The notes beneath the pieces were generated by a model, which was not told the origin of the DNA, ran no database searches, and saw nothing but the letters and a program-made list of their open reading frames with translations. DNA of 64,000 nt from Psychromonas sp. MME1. Its GTDB lineage: Bacteria; Pseudomonadota; Gammaproteobacteria; Enterobacterales; Psychromonadaceae. The position numbers and the translations under genes are program-made. Positions 28,245 to 36,405 of this stretch are shown here, one piece after another. The stretch covers positions 1,798,001 through 1,862,000 of the forward strand of contig NZ_CP160906.1 of the NCBI RefSeq assembly GCF_041080865.1, in the 5' to 3' direction. Positions within the stretch are counted from its first letter, which is position 1. Every line of letters begins with the position of its first letter.

Positions 28245-28852
28245 TAGTAATTTCCCTTCAACGCCGAAAATAAAATCTCTTCTCCGCTTGGTGTGCGAAT
28301 AGTCACTTCAATTAACTTCATTGCCGTTGAATTTATATAAGGCGTAACGGCAATTTTCACCAAGTAGTTTGTGTACTCTGTCGCATAGGGTTGATCCAAG
28401 GCATCACCATAGTTTACGACGCTGACAAAATTCACCTCAATAAAATCATCGACATCATTATAGTGGCTATGATTATCGGGATCTTCACCACTATCTGGCC
28501 CATAATCAGCGGGATTAGTACAGGGCACAGCTTGTTGCGGTGAAATATCAACCCACGTTTTACTATTAGCGTCATACCACAAATCACCATTGCGCCATAT
28601 TTCACCACAACGAAAATAACCGCCATTAGGATCGGAATTTTGATCAAAGGAGCGTGCTAATATATCTTGCAAAATGCTTTGCCCAAGTTGTGCAGCACGC
28701 AAACGATAGAGTGGCTCGAGTGCATCTTTACTTTGCGAGGTTAACATCGTATTCATGCTAAGCATAGCAATCGCCAAAACCACCATGCCAATGACCAACT
28801 CTACCAAGGTAAAGCCTCGAACTCTTTGCTCACAGAAGGGACGCTTATTCAT
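28244..28852 (-). CDS. mshD: MSHA minor pilin MshD
   Basis: 202 residues. Prepilin leader VRG|FTLVELVIGMVVLAIAMLSMNTML. The start chosen is ATG 28852 with GAGGG nine bases ahead; it overlaps the last codons of mshC, so the two are coupled, while the 16-codon upstream extension is not needed. The family forms minor pilins with a globular head (QLGQSILQDILARSFDQNSDPNGG). It lies in the usual place between mshC and mshO. Confidence 0.85.
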   Translation of the reverse strand: MNKRPFCEQRVRGFTLVELVIGMVVLAIAMLSMNTMLTSQSKDALEPLYRLRAAQLGQSILQDILARSFDQNSDPNGGYFRCGEIWRNGDLWYDANSKTWVDISPQQAVPCTNPADYGPDSGEDPDNHSHYNDVDDFIEVNFVSVVNYGDALDQPYATEYTNYLVKIAVTPYINSTAMKLIEVTIRTPSGEEILFSALKGNY

Positions 28853-29351
28853 GTATATAGCCCTCTGACTCAATTGATATACTACGATGATTATCACCAT
28901 TTAGAGGAATAAATGACGGCCCCGCAATCGGTTTCCCATGTTGACCAAAGGTGTAATTATCAGCACTTAACATACCGTTCGAATAAGTAACAATATGGCG
29001 ATCATCGTAACTATCACTATTACAAGTATTACTATTTGCGGAGGGAGGTGTTTTACAGAGGCCATTTTCTCTGGCTGTGTGTGTATTATAAAAACAATCC
29101 GCAGTTACCACCACCCAATAACAAGCATTACGCGTGGCGTTAGGGCTAGGATCTGCATTCATGTTTTGTAACTGTACTAAACGTAATCGTGCGATTAACT
29201 GATCTTGTACGGTGTAATCTTCAAAACTCGATTTACCAATAAATCGCGGTACTGCGGTTGCAGCCAATAACCCTAACACAATAATTACGATCACCAATTC
29301 AATGAGGGTAAATCCCTTTGCAGATGTAATTGATTTATTAGCTAATATCAT
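28845..29351 (-). CDS. mshC: MSHA minor pilin MshC
   Basis: 168 residues. Leader AKG|FTLIELVIVIIVLGLLAATAVPRFI with Glu5; then a GspH/FimT-type pseudopilin domain. Four cysteines in NACYWVVVTADCF and GLCKTPPSANSNTCN could make two disulfide loops. ATG 29351 has no strong ribosome site. It follows the two mshA genes across a 167-base gap that contains the mshA terminator, so it may be transcribed by read-through or its own promoter. Confidence 0.82.
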   Translation of the reverse strand: MILANKSITSAKGFTLIELVIVIIVLGLLAATAVPRFIGKSSFEDYTVQDQLIARLRLVQLQNMNADPSPNATRNACYWVVVTADCFYNTHTARENGLCKTPPSANSNTCNSDSYDDRHIVTYSNGMLSADNYTFGQHGKPIAGPSFIPLNGDNHRSISIESEGYIHE

Positions 29352-29450
29352 TGTTAAAGGCTACCTAAAAAACAGGGTGAGATGGAGAAAGTATAAATGG
29401 CTTTGCAACGATTGTATCGCTAAGCGTCACTTTTTAACAAAGTAACAAAT

Positions 29451-29480
29451 AAAAAAATGCCGCTCTCGGTGAACGGCATT
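29451..29480 (-). terminator. Terminator after the second mshA gene
   Basis: On the minus strand AATGCCG and CGGCATT make a 7-bp stem around TTCACCGAGAG and lead into a run of seven T. It lies about 40 bases past the pilin stop, which would let the major pilins be made in excess over the minor pilins downstream. Confidence 0.75.
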
Positions 29481-29518
29481 GTATCGATAGTAAAATATGT
29501 TCTTTTATACTTTAACGA

Positions 29519-29959
29519 TTAACAACCAGGAACAACGGTAATCGTTGGTCGAGCACCACTGCCAGCGGATTGGGTGTATCTCACCAAACAAGTTGAAGGT
29601 GAACCTGATACATCTGCTGAGAAAATAAGAGCCGCGCTTCCGCTAACAGAAATAGTCCAATCAGCAGAATCTAAATTAGCAGCGGTACCCAGTGCGTCTT
29701 CAGTAGCGGCAGGATAACCATTAACGATTGCGATCCCATCAACAGTGCCTGAGGATGCATTTTCAATCCCATCAATTGCCGCCTTTGAGTAAACGATGGT
29801 TGCCGCCCCTTCCAATGCACCTTTTACCCCACCTAATGCAGCCTCTCGCGCATCGCTTTGTAGGTTAATAAATTTTGGCACTGCCGTTGCCGCTAAAATG
29901 CCAAGAATAATAATGACAATGACTAATTCAATTAATGTAAAACCCGTTTGCTTTTTCAT
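29519..29959 (-). CDS. mshA: MSHA major pilin, second tandem copy
   Basis: 146 residues. Type IV prepilin: leader MKKQTG, then FTLIELVIVIIILGILAATAVPKFINLQSDAR, with Glu5. The C-terminal domain has two cysteines (STCLVRYTQ and the terminal GC) that likely form the pilin D-loop disulfide. RBS is AAAGG. It is near-identical to the first copy in the helical half and differs in the exposed C-terminal half, suggesting duplication followed by surface divergence. Confidence 0.88.
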   Translation of the reverse strand: MKKQTGFTLIELVIVIIILGILAATAVPKFINLQSDAREAALGGVKGALEGAATIVYSKAAIDGIENASSGTVDGIAIVNGYPAATEDALGTAANLDSADWTISVSGSAALIFSADVSGSPSTCLVRYTQSAGSGARPTITVVPGC

Positions 29960-30041
29960 GGTAAACCTTTTTATTAGAAATAAACCAATGCAGTCTCAAG
30001 AGGAGTGCATCATGTAATGAGTAATATATATTATTAAATAA

Positions 30042-30515
30042 TTAACAACCCGTCGCATCAACAGTGATAGTTGGTCGTGCATCACTTGTGTTGGCAAGTG
30101 TATAAGTAACCTGACAAGTTGCGGTTGAACCAGATACCGTGCCTTTTGAATAGATAGTTGCTGAGCTACCTAGGGCGCCAGCTGAGCCATTAATAATCCA
30201 ATCCGTTGAGTCTAAATTAGCTGCAGTGCTCAGCGCTACCGACGTGGTGCTAGGGTAACCGTAGACAATTGCAATATCACCGTTTGGTGAATTAAGCGTC
30301 GTACTATCTATTTTATCAAGGCCGTCTATCGCCGCCTTAGAATAAACGATACTTGCAGCCCCTTCTAAAGCGCCCTTCACGCCGTCAAGCGCAGATGCAC
30401 GAGCATCACTTTGTAAGTTAATAAATTTAGGCACTGCCGTAGCGGCTAAAATACCTAAAATAATAATTACAATAACCAATTCGATTAATGTAAAACCAGC
30501 CTGTTTTTTCATCAT
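30042..30515 (-). CDS. mshA: MSHA major pilin, first tandem copy
   Basis: 157 residues (MM start; the second ATG at 30512 is equally possible). Leader KKQAG|FTLIELVIVIIILGILAATAVPKFINLQSDARASALDGVKGALEGAASIVYSKAAIDG. The C-terminal disulfide cysteines are CQVTYTLAN and the final GC. It is probably the first gene of the pilin set; upstream lie 257 bases without a gene, then proA on the same strand. Which of the two copies is the main fibre subunit is unknown. Confidence 0.88.
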   Translation of the reverse strand: MMKKQAGFTLIELVIVIIILGILAATAVPKFINLQSDARASALDGVKGALEGAASIVYSKAAIDGLDKIDSTTLNSPNGDIAIVYGYPSTTSVALSTAANLDSTDWIINGSAGALGSSATIYSKGTVSGSTATCQVTYTLANTSDARPTITVDATGC

Positions 30516-30772
30516 AATGCCTTAATGTTTAATAATAATGCTTGCTATTTTAATGATTAATGAACCATTTACTAGCTTACTTAATGTTGCAGATAAATAA
30601 TTTGTGATACATATTTTATATCGCATCACAATCTAGCTATTCAATAACAAAGGTATCTCATTTGCATGCTTTGTCGAAATAGAGGCGGAATAGCTTGCTA
30701 TAAAACAACTAGACCAATGAATTTTATTGCATTAATCATGCCAACATAACAAACCCGATAAAAAATATGCCT

Positions 30773-32020
30773 TTATTGACGTATTAAATAATCACCAATA
30801 CCAATCCACTTATAGGTCGTCAGCTCTTTTAACCCCATTGGTCCACGCGCATGTAATTTTTGCGTCGAAACAGCCACTTCAGCACCTAGACCAAATTGAC
30901 TACCATCGGTAAAACGTGTGCTCGCATTAACATATACCGCAGAAGAATTAACGGCATTAACAAACTGATTGGCAAGTGTGAAATCATTCGTCAAAATACC
31001 GTCAGAATGTTGTGAACTATGTTCGCGAATATGTACTAATGCTTGACTCAAATCAGCAACAACTTTAACGCCCAGATGTAACGACAACCATTCACGAGAG
31101 AAATCGCCTTCTTGGGCTGCTTGTGCATTGTCACCTAAAATAATTTTTGCCTGTTGGTCGGCAACTAACGTCACACCTAATGGTTGTAAATGTGCAGCTA
31201 ATTTAGGTAAAAATAGATCCGCGATGGACGCTTCGACTAAGAGTGTATCTAAAGCATTACACACACTTGGACGCTGTACCTTGGCATTTTCAACAAGCAG
31301 TAATGCTTTATCTAAATCGGCACTTTGTTCAACAAATAGATGACAAATGCCAATCCCACCAATAATCACCGGTATGGTACTGTTCTCTTTACAAAATTGT
31401 TGTAACCCCGAATTACCGCGAGGAATGATCATATCCACGTAGTTGTCCATTTTAAGTAATTCAGAAACCAAAGCGCGGTCAGTATTTTCAATGTATTGTA
31501 CCGCTGTTTTAGGTAAGCCACTTGCTTGCAGAGCCATTTGAATCACTTCAACTAACACCATATTAGAGCGGATTGTCTCTTTACCACCACGTAAAATCGC
31601 AGCATTGCCTGTTTTTAAACAGAGCGCGGCAATATCAATGGTTACATTAGGACGCGCTTCATAAATAACACCAATCACACCCACAGGTACACGACGCTTG
31701 CTCAGTTTTAATCCGTTTTCTAGTAATTTACTATCAAACTCTTCTCCCACAGGATCATCGAGCTGAATCACACTGCGCAAATCGGCAATGATCCCAGCTA
31801 AACGCGTTTCATCAAGTAGTAAACGATCCAATAGCGCAGCGCTTAAACCGGCCTCAACACCAGCTTGAATATCTTCTTGATTCGCGGCAACTATTTTTGC
31901 TTGATTTGCTTGCAGCGCCTGGGCAATAGCCTCTAACGCCGCATTCTTTTTCTTACTGTCGGTAATAGCAAGTTCATAACTTGCTTGTTGTGCTGCTTTA
32001 CCCATCTTTTGTAAATTCAT
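30773..32020 (-). CDS. proA: Gamma-glutamyl phosphate reductase
   Basis: 415 residues; reduces gamma-glutamyl phosphate to glutamate semialdehyde with NADPH, the second step of proline synthesis. Family marks are [13 protein letters not shown] at the start, [36 protein letters not shown], and the catalytic cysteine in [17 protein letters not shown] 32020 has AGGA six bases ahead; an ATG two codons earlier abuts the same AGGA and is too close. It is 18 bases after proB, the usual order. Confidence 0.95.
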   Translation of the reverse strand: MNLQKMGKAAQQASYELAITDSKKKNAALEAIAQALQANQAKIVAANQEDIQAGVEAGLSAALLDRLLLDETRLAGIIADLRSVIQLDDPVGEEFDSKLLENGLKLSKRRVPVGVIGVIYEARPNVTIDIAALCLKTGNAAILRGGKETIRSNMVLVEVIQMALQASGLPKTAVQYIENTDRALVSELLKMDNYVDMIIPRGNSGLQQFCKENSTIPVIIGGIGICHLFVEQSADLDKALLLVENAKVQRPSVCNALDTLLVEASIADLFLPKLAAHLQPLGVTLVADQQAKIILGDNAQAAQEGDFSREWLSLHLGVKVVADLSQALVHIREHSSQHSDGILTNDFTLANQFVNAVNSSAVYVNASTRFTDGSQFGLGAEVAVSTQKLHARGPMGLKELTTYKWIGIGDYLIRQ

Positions 32021-32038
32021 TTGCATTCCTTTATTAAT

Positions 32039-33148
32039 TTATAACAGGACTAAATCATCACGATGAATGACCACTCGACCATGTTCAAACCCTAAACAGG
32101 CTTCAATTTGATCCGAATGTAAGCCTTTTATTTTATCGACATCAATACATTTATAACGAACGATCCCACGGGCTATTTCAGTGCCCGATTGAGCGCGAAT
32201 AGAAACGACCTCCCCTCGTTGGAAACTACCTGATACCTTAGTAATACCTTTGGCTAATAAACTACTGCCAGACTCTATAATCGCCTTTTGGGCACCGTCA
32301 TCAACAAGAATACTGCCCGCGGCCCGAGAACCGGCATGAATCCAATTTTTACGCGCTTCTAAGCGGCAATTCTGTGTTACAAAACGGGTACCTACGGGTA
32401 CATTATTAACGGCATCAATAATCACATCTTTTTTATGTCCAGATGCAATAATAACTTCAATACCACCACGATGCGCCACCGTCGCCGACTCAATCTTAGT
32501 GGTCATGCCGCCTGTCCCTAAACCACTGACGCTGCCTCCCGCTAAAGCATGTATTTCATCGGTAATAATGGCGATTTCTGGCAATAACTTTGCATCGGGA
32601 TTACTACGCGGATCAGCATCAAATAATCCAGCTTGATCAGTCAATAACAGTAGTTGATCCGCATCAGCTAGTAATGCAACTAATGCAGAAAGGTTATCAT
32701 TGTCACCGACTTTAATCTCACTAGTTGCAACCGCATCATTCTCATTCACTAAGGGAATAATGCGGTGTTTGAGTAGTGTTTTAATCGTATCTCGTGCATT
32801 TAAATATCGAGAGTGGTCATCTAAGTCAGCACGCGTCAGTAGCATCTGCCCAACATGCAGACCATAAATTTTAAATAGATTTTCCCATTCTCGTACTAAT
32901 TGCCCTTGCCCAACCGCCGCAAGCATTTGCTTATTGGCGATCGTCGGTGCGATACCGGGCATATTTAAATGCTCTTTGCCAGCTGCAATAGCACCAGAAG
33001 TAACAACTATCATTTGATGCCCTTGCTGCTGCAGATGTGCACACTGACGGACTATCTCAACCATATGAGCACGGTCCAATTTTGCAGTGCCACTGGTCAG
33101 CACACTGGTCCCCAACTTTACCACTATCGTCTTTGTATTGATTTTCAT
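32039..33148 (-). CDS. proB: Glutamate 5-kinase
   Basis: 369 residues; phosphorylates glutamate, the first and feedback-regulated step of proline synthesis. N-terminal amino-acid kinase domain with [13 protein letters not shown] and the [25 protein letters not shown] block; C-terminal PUA domain (about 280-369, [25 protein letters not shown]). Start is ATG 33148. The pair proBA lies next to crl and frsA as in Vibrio and enteric bacteria. A G/C-paired stem with a T-run lies in the leader. Confidence 0.95.
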   Translation of the reverse strand: MKINTKTIVVKLGTSVLTSGTAKLDRAHMVEIVRQCAHLQQQGHQMIVVTSGAIAAGKEHLNMPGIAPTIANKQMLAAVGQGQLVREWENLFKIYGLHVGQMLLTRADLDDHSRYLNARDTIKTLLKHRIIPLVNENDAVATSEIKVGDNDNLSALVALLADADQLLLLTDQAGLFDADPRSNPDAKLLPEIAIITDEIHALAGGSVSGLGTGGMTTKIESATVAHRGGIEVIIASGHKKDVIIDAVNNVPVGTRFVTQNCRLEARKNWIHAGSRAAGSILVDDGAQKAIIESGSSLLAKGITKVSGSFQRGEVVSIRAQSGTEIARGIVRYKCIDVDKIKGLHSDQIEACLGFEHGRVVIHRDDLVLL

Positions 33149-33223
33149 GTTTATTTCATTTTAAATTAGACGTAAAAAATCCCCCTGCCAAAAAAGACTC
33201 TTCGTAAGGGGTTATCCAGCAAT

Positions 33224-33256
33224 AAAAAAACAGCAACGACATGTCGTTGCTGTTTT
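33224..33256 (-). terminator. Terminator after crl
   Basis: AAAACAGCAACGACA and TGTCGTTGCTGTTTT pair perfectly on the minus strand and run into seven T. It separates crl from proBA. Just downstream, 33181-33214 contains CCCCT paired with AGGGG and a T-run on the minus strand, perhaps an attenuator in the proB leader. Confidence 0.85.
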
Positions 33257-33317
33257 CAAGTATATCATTATTCATTATCGCTTCGCACGTATAGCCGTCA
33301 GCTTGATCGAAAATTAA

Positions 33318-33713
33318 TTATGCCTCGGTTAAACTAACCTCTTCTAAGGCGATTAATTTGCTACTTGCTTCCACTTCAAGCATGTTAGATAAACGAGTTA
33401 AAAACAACTCAAATGCCTTATCTATCTGTATTTTTTGAGATTCATCGAGTGGATATGCAACCCAATTACCCGCTAAATTATAAATACCATCAAAGCGTTG
33501 ATAACGGAATCCTGTTTCATCTAAAGTTACTAACATCGACCAACCTAAAAACTCTCGCTCTTCAGGCTCTTTATTATCATCAACACAAATTTCTAAACAA
33601 TCAAAAAAGAAAGTCGAATCCGTTGAGCTTTGGCGACGAAAATAGGGTCCTAAATCGGTAAATAATTTATATAATCTACCTCGTGAAGGTCCACTGCTAC
33701 TGTTTACTGTCAT
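33318..33713 (-). CDS. crl: Sigma-S-activating protein Crl
   Basis: 131 residues, cytoplasmic. Crl family marks: GPSRGRLYKLFTDLGPYFRR, FFFDCLEICVDDNKEPEEREFLGWSM and the AGNWVAYPLD segment. In enteric and marine relatives it binds the stationary-phase sigma factor and helps it to recruit core polymerase. AAGGA precedes ATG 33713. Between frsA and proBA, as in other gammaproteobacteria. Confidence 0.92.
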   Translation of the reverse strand: MTVNSSSGPSRGRLYKLFTDLGPYFRRQSSTDSTFFFDCLEICVDDNKEPEEREFLGWSMLVTLDETGFRYQRFDGIYNLAGNWVAYPLDESQKIQIDKAFELFLTRLSNMLEVEASSKLIALEEVSLTEA

Positions 33714-33758
33714 GAAAAACTATCCTTATTCGAGATTCATCGATGCTTAATTTAACAT

Positions 33759-35018
33759 TCACTCAGCAAGATGTCTTGCTAGCCACTCACTAGAATACCG
33801 TAAAGAGTTCAAATATGATTCAAAAATGGGAGGTTTATCAATAATATGAGACTCCCCTTCGTGGCTTGTTCTCGCAATCATACGCAAATCATTTTCATTA
33901 CAGACGATATCGTTTTTATGACCAATACTCAGTAACGGTGTATTGATACGTTTACGTCCTAATAAACCTTGCGTGACTAGCGAGAAAGGAACGCAATGTT
34001 GATAAAGCAATTCAGCATCGGAATTATTTAATTGCATACGTGAAGCAAGACAATCTAACAACATCGGTGGCAATTTTTTAAAGTTATCCAATTTATCAAA
34101 TAAGCTTGCTACTGCGGCCCCAACTGCCACCACAGATTTGACCGATTTAGGCTCTAAAAAGGCCAATCTTGTGGCGATATTACCACCAAAACGCATGCCC
34201 ATTAACGAGATTCGATTATGATCAACCCAAGGAACGTTTTTCAGTTGATGAATTATCTCCTGGTGTAGGGAGGATGAATCTTGACTCAGTTTAACATGCG
34301 TAGACAACCCTATACCCGGTAGGTCAACGGTCAACATTGCTATTTTTGCTGGTGCCAAATCCTTTTCAAATAGTGGTAACAAATCGCATTGTAGAGAATC
34401 GAGTCCACCACTAACAATGACCACGGGATGAATGGTCTCAGTATCGGGCAAATGCAAATAGCAAATGACATCTTTACCTTGAAAGGGAAACTTAACCTCT
34501 TTAATAATATATTGGTCGGTGAATTTAAAAGACTCACGATAATTTGAAAATGCTAACGCTTGAGACTGTCCTGCTAATTCATCGTTTCTTAAATGCGGAT
34601 AACTGGCCACACTATAAAATTGCGAGGCGGTATAATAGGCTTTTCGTGCAGATTCCCGTTGTCCCAATTTAGCGAACTCATTAGCTTGCTTTTGATACTG
34701 CATGGCCTTTTGTGTCCACTCATAGTTCCAATTCCCCGATCGAAAACCAGTGACACTATCAAGAATATGCGGATCGCTACGTTTATTTGTAGCGGAGGTA
34801 ATATGTGCAAGTACCTCGTAACAATCTATGATATCCAGCCCTTGCCAAGCCCAAAGCATAAACTTTAATAAACGATACCAGTTATCTTGCAACTCCCCTT
34901 CCATAATAACATTATTCGTTGCATGGTTTTTTTTACTGCTGGAATTAGCGATAATGGTTGACGTTTCTTGAACAGTAATTTTATCGCTAAAAAGTACTTC
35001 TGATAAGTTTTCTGACAT
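33759..35018 (-). CDS. frsA: FrsA/YafA-family esterase
   Basis: 419 residues, alpha/beta-hydrolase fold. Family marks: ENLSEVLFS at the start, GFRSGNWNYEWTQKAMQYQKQA, VVIVSGGLDSLQCD, MLTVDLPGIGLS, and DHNRISLMGMRFGGNIATRLAFLEP where the nucleophile position is GMRFGG; no standard GxSxG serine is visible, as in E. coli FrsA. E. coli FrsA was linked to the fermentation/respiration balance and to IIA(Glc) binding. ATG 35018 has GAGGG seven bases ahead; the frame from 35039 is not favoured. Confidence 0.9.
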   Translation of the reverse strand: MSENLSEVLFSDKITVQETSTIIANSSSKKNHATNNVIMEGELQDNWYRLLKFMLWAWQGLDIIDCYEVLAHITSATNKRSDPHILDSVTGFRSGNWNYEWTQKAMQYQKQANEFAKLGQRESARKAYYTASQFYSVASYPHLRNDELAGQSQALAFSNYRESFKFTDQYIIKEVKFPFQGKDVICYLHLPDTETIHPVVIVSGGLDSLQCDLLPLFEKDLAPAKIAMLTVDLPGIGLSTHVKLSQDSSSLHQEIIHQLKNVPWVDHNRISLMGMRFGGNIATRLAFLEPKSVKSVVAVGAAVASLFDKLDNFKKLPPMLLDCLASRMQLNNSDAELLYQHCVPFSLVTQGLLGRKRINTPLLSIGHKNDIVCNENDLRMIARTSHEGESHIIDKPPIFESYLNSLRYSSEWLARHLAE

Positions 35019-35061
35019 AAGTTGCCCTCTAATCCACATTGACCAATATTAGGAATTAATT

Positions 35062-36255
35062 ATGCTACAGATTACCGACAATCACACAGAACAGCAATTA
35101 TTGCCTCTGTTTCGGCTAGCTTTTCGTCCATTTTTTTTAGTTGGCACATTATTCGCCATATTTAGTGCAATCACATGGGGGCTATTGCTCTTTGCTACCA
35201 TCACGCTACCATCGCAATTGCCCCCGACACTGTGGCATGCCCATGAAATGCTCTTTGGTTTTGCTGGCGCAATTATTTTAGGTTTTCTATTAACGGCAGT
35301 ACAGAACTGGACGGGGCATCCAGGGCTAAAAGGCTATAAATTAGGCGCTTTAGTCACGCTTTGGTTATTAGGACGTATTGCAATATTTACTTTTCCACCT
35401 AACCTATATTGGCTAACCATGATTTTAGAACTAAGTTGGATGCCGCTAGCAGCTATTGTATTAGCACGCTCTGTATTATATGCAAAGCAGTGGCGTAACC
35501 TATTTTTTGTGCCATTACTATTTGCCATGACGCTATTAAATGGCATTAGCCTCTACGCCTTTCAAAAATACGATTATCTACTCGCCCAAGATGCTATTTG
35601 GAGCATGCTTTTTTTAGTGTTATTTATTATCGCGGTAATGGGTGGACGCGTTATCCCCTTTTTTACGAGCAAAGGAACCGACTCAGAAAAAGTACAACCC
35701 ATAAAAGTACTAGAGTATTGCGCGCTACTCCCTTTACTATTACTCGCATTCACTGTTTTTTTTACGCCACTAAATATCTTTAGTGGCTATTTGGCTTTAC
35801 TCGCGGGAATCAGCAACAGCATTCGCCTAATACGCTGGCGACCACAAATAACTTTGCCTGTACCTTTACTTTGGTCATTACATTTAAGTTACTTACTGCT
35901 TGCCATCGGACTTATTCTCTATTCTATGGCACTATTTATTCCCGCCATTAACGCAATCACCATGATACACCTTTCAGCTATTGGTGGTATTGGCGGCGTT
36001 ATTTTAGCAATGATAAGTCGCGTTTCTTTAGGCCATACAGGGCGACCATTAATTTCTGAAAAATGGATGAATATTGCCTTTGCGAGCACAGCAATATCGG
36101 GTTTAATACGCCTCATTTATCCATACATACAACCTAATTCTCCGATAATGGGGTATTGGTTGTCGATTATTTTCTGGTGCACAGCCTTTGTTCTGTTTGT
36201 TATCTGCTATGCCAAAATGTTACTGTCGGCACGAATTGATCAACGCCCGGGGTAG
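35062..36255 (+). CDS. nnrS: NnrS-family heme/copper membrane protein
   Basis: 397 residues with about 12 membrane helices. Conserved marks: LFRLAFRPFFLVGTLFA, LWHAHEMLFGFAGAIILGFLLTAVQNWTG (the HEM/F and QNWTG motifs), GGRVIPFFT and the late HLSAIGGIGGVILAMISRVSLGHTGR. NnrS proteins bind heme and copper and help cells against nitric oxide stress. RBS is AGGA. Divergent from frsA; its promoter lies in the 43-base gap. Confidence 0.93.
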   Translation: MLQITDNHTEQQLLPLFRLAFRPFFLVGTLFAIFSAITWGLLLFATITLPSQLPPTLWHAHEMLFGFAGAIILGFLLTAVQNWTGHPGLKGYKLGALVTLWLLGRIAIFTFPPNLYWLTMILELSWMPLAAIVLARSVLYAKQWRNLFFVPLLFAMTLLNGISLYAFQKYDYLLAQDAIWSMLFLVLFIIAVMGGRVIPFFTSKGTDSEKVQPIKVLEYCALLPLLLLAFTVFFTPLNIFSGYLALLAGISNSIRLIRWRPQITLPVPLLWSLHLSYLLLAIGLILYSMALFIPAINAITMIHLSAIGGIGGVILAMISRVSLGHTGRPLISEKWMNIAFASTAISGLIRLIYPYIQPNSPIMGYWLSIIFWCTAFVLFVICYAKMLLSARIDQRPG

Positions 36256-36319
36256 GTTATAACAATTCACATAATATTATGGTCATAGCATGTTGAGGAA
36301 AAATGATACAGAGCAAGGC

Positions 36320-36357
36320 GCATTTAATCGTAATCGCTAGCTTTTACGATTAAATGC
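36320..36357. repeat. Perfect 14-bp inverted repeat in a convergent gap
   Basis: GCATTTAATCGTAA and TTACGATTAAATGC pair around TCGCTAGCTT. There is no poly-T tail on either strand, so it could be a weak bidirectional terminator or a copy of a dispersed short repeat. It lies between nnrS and the antiporter gene, which converge. Confidence 0.5.
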
Positions 36358-36405
36358 AACGCGGTTATCTATTATTTTTAACCAACAAGATAATGCGGAT
36401 TGCTA

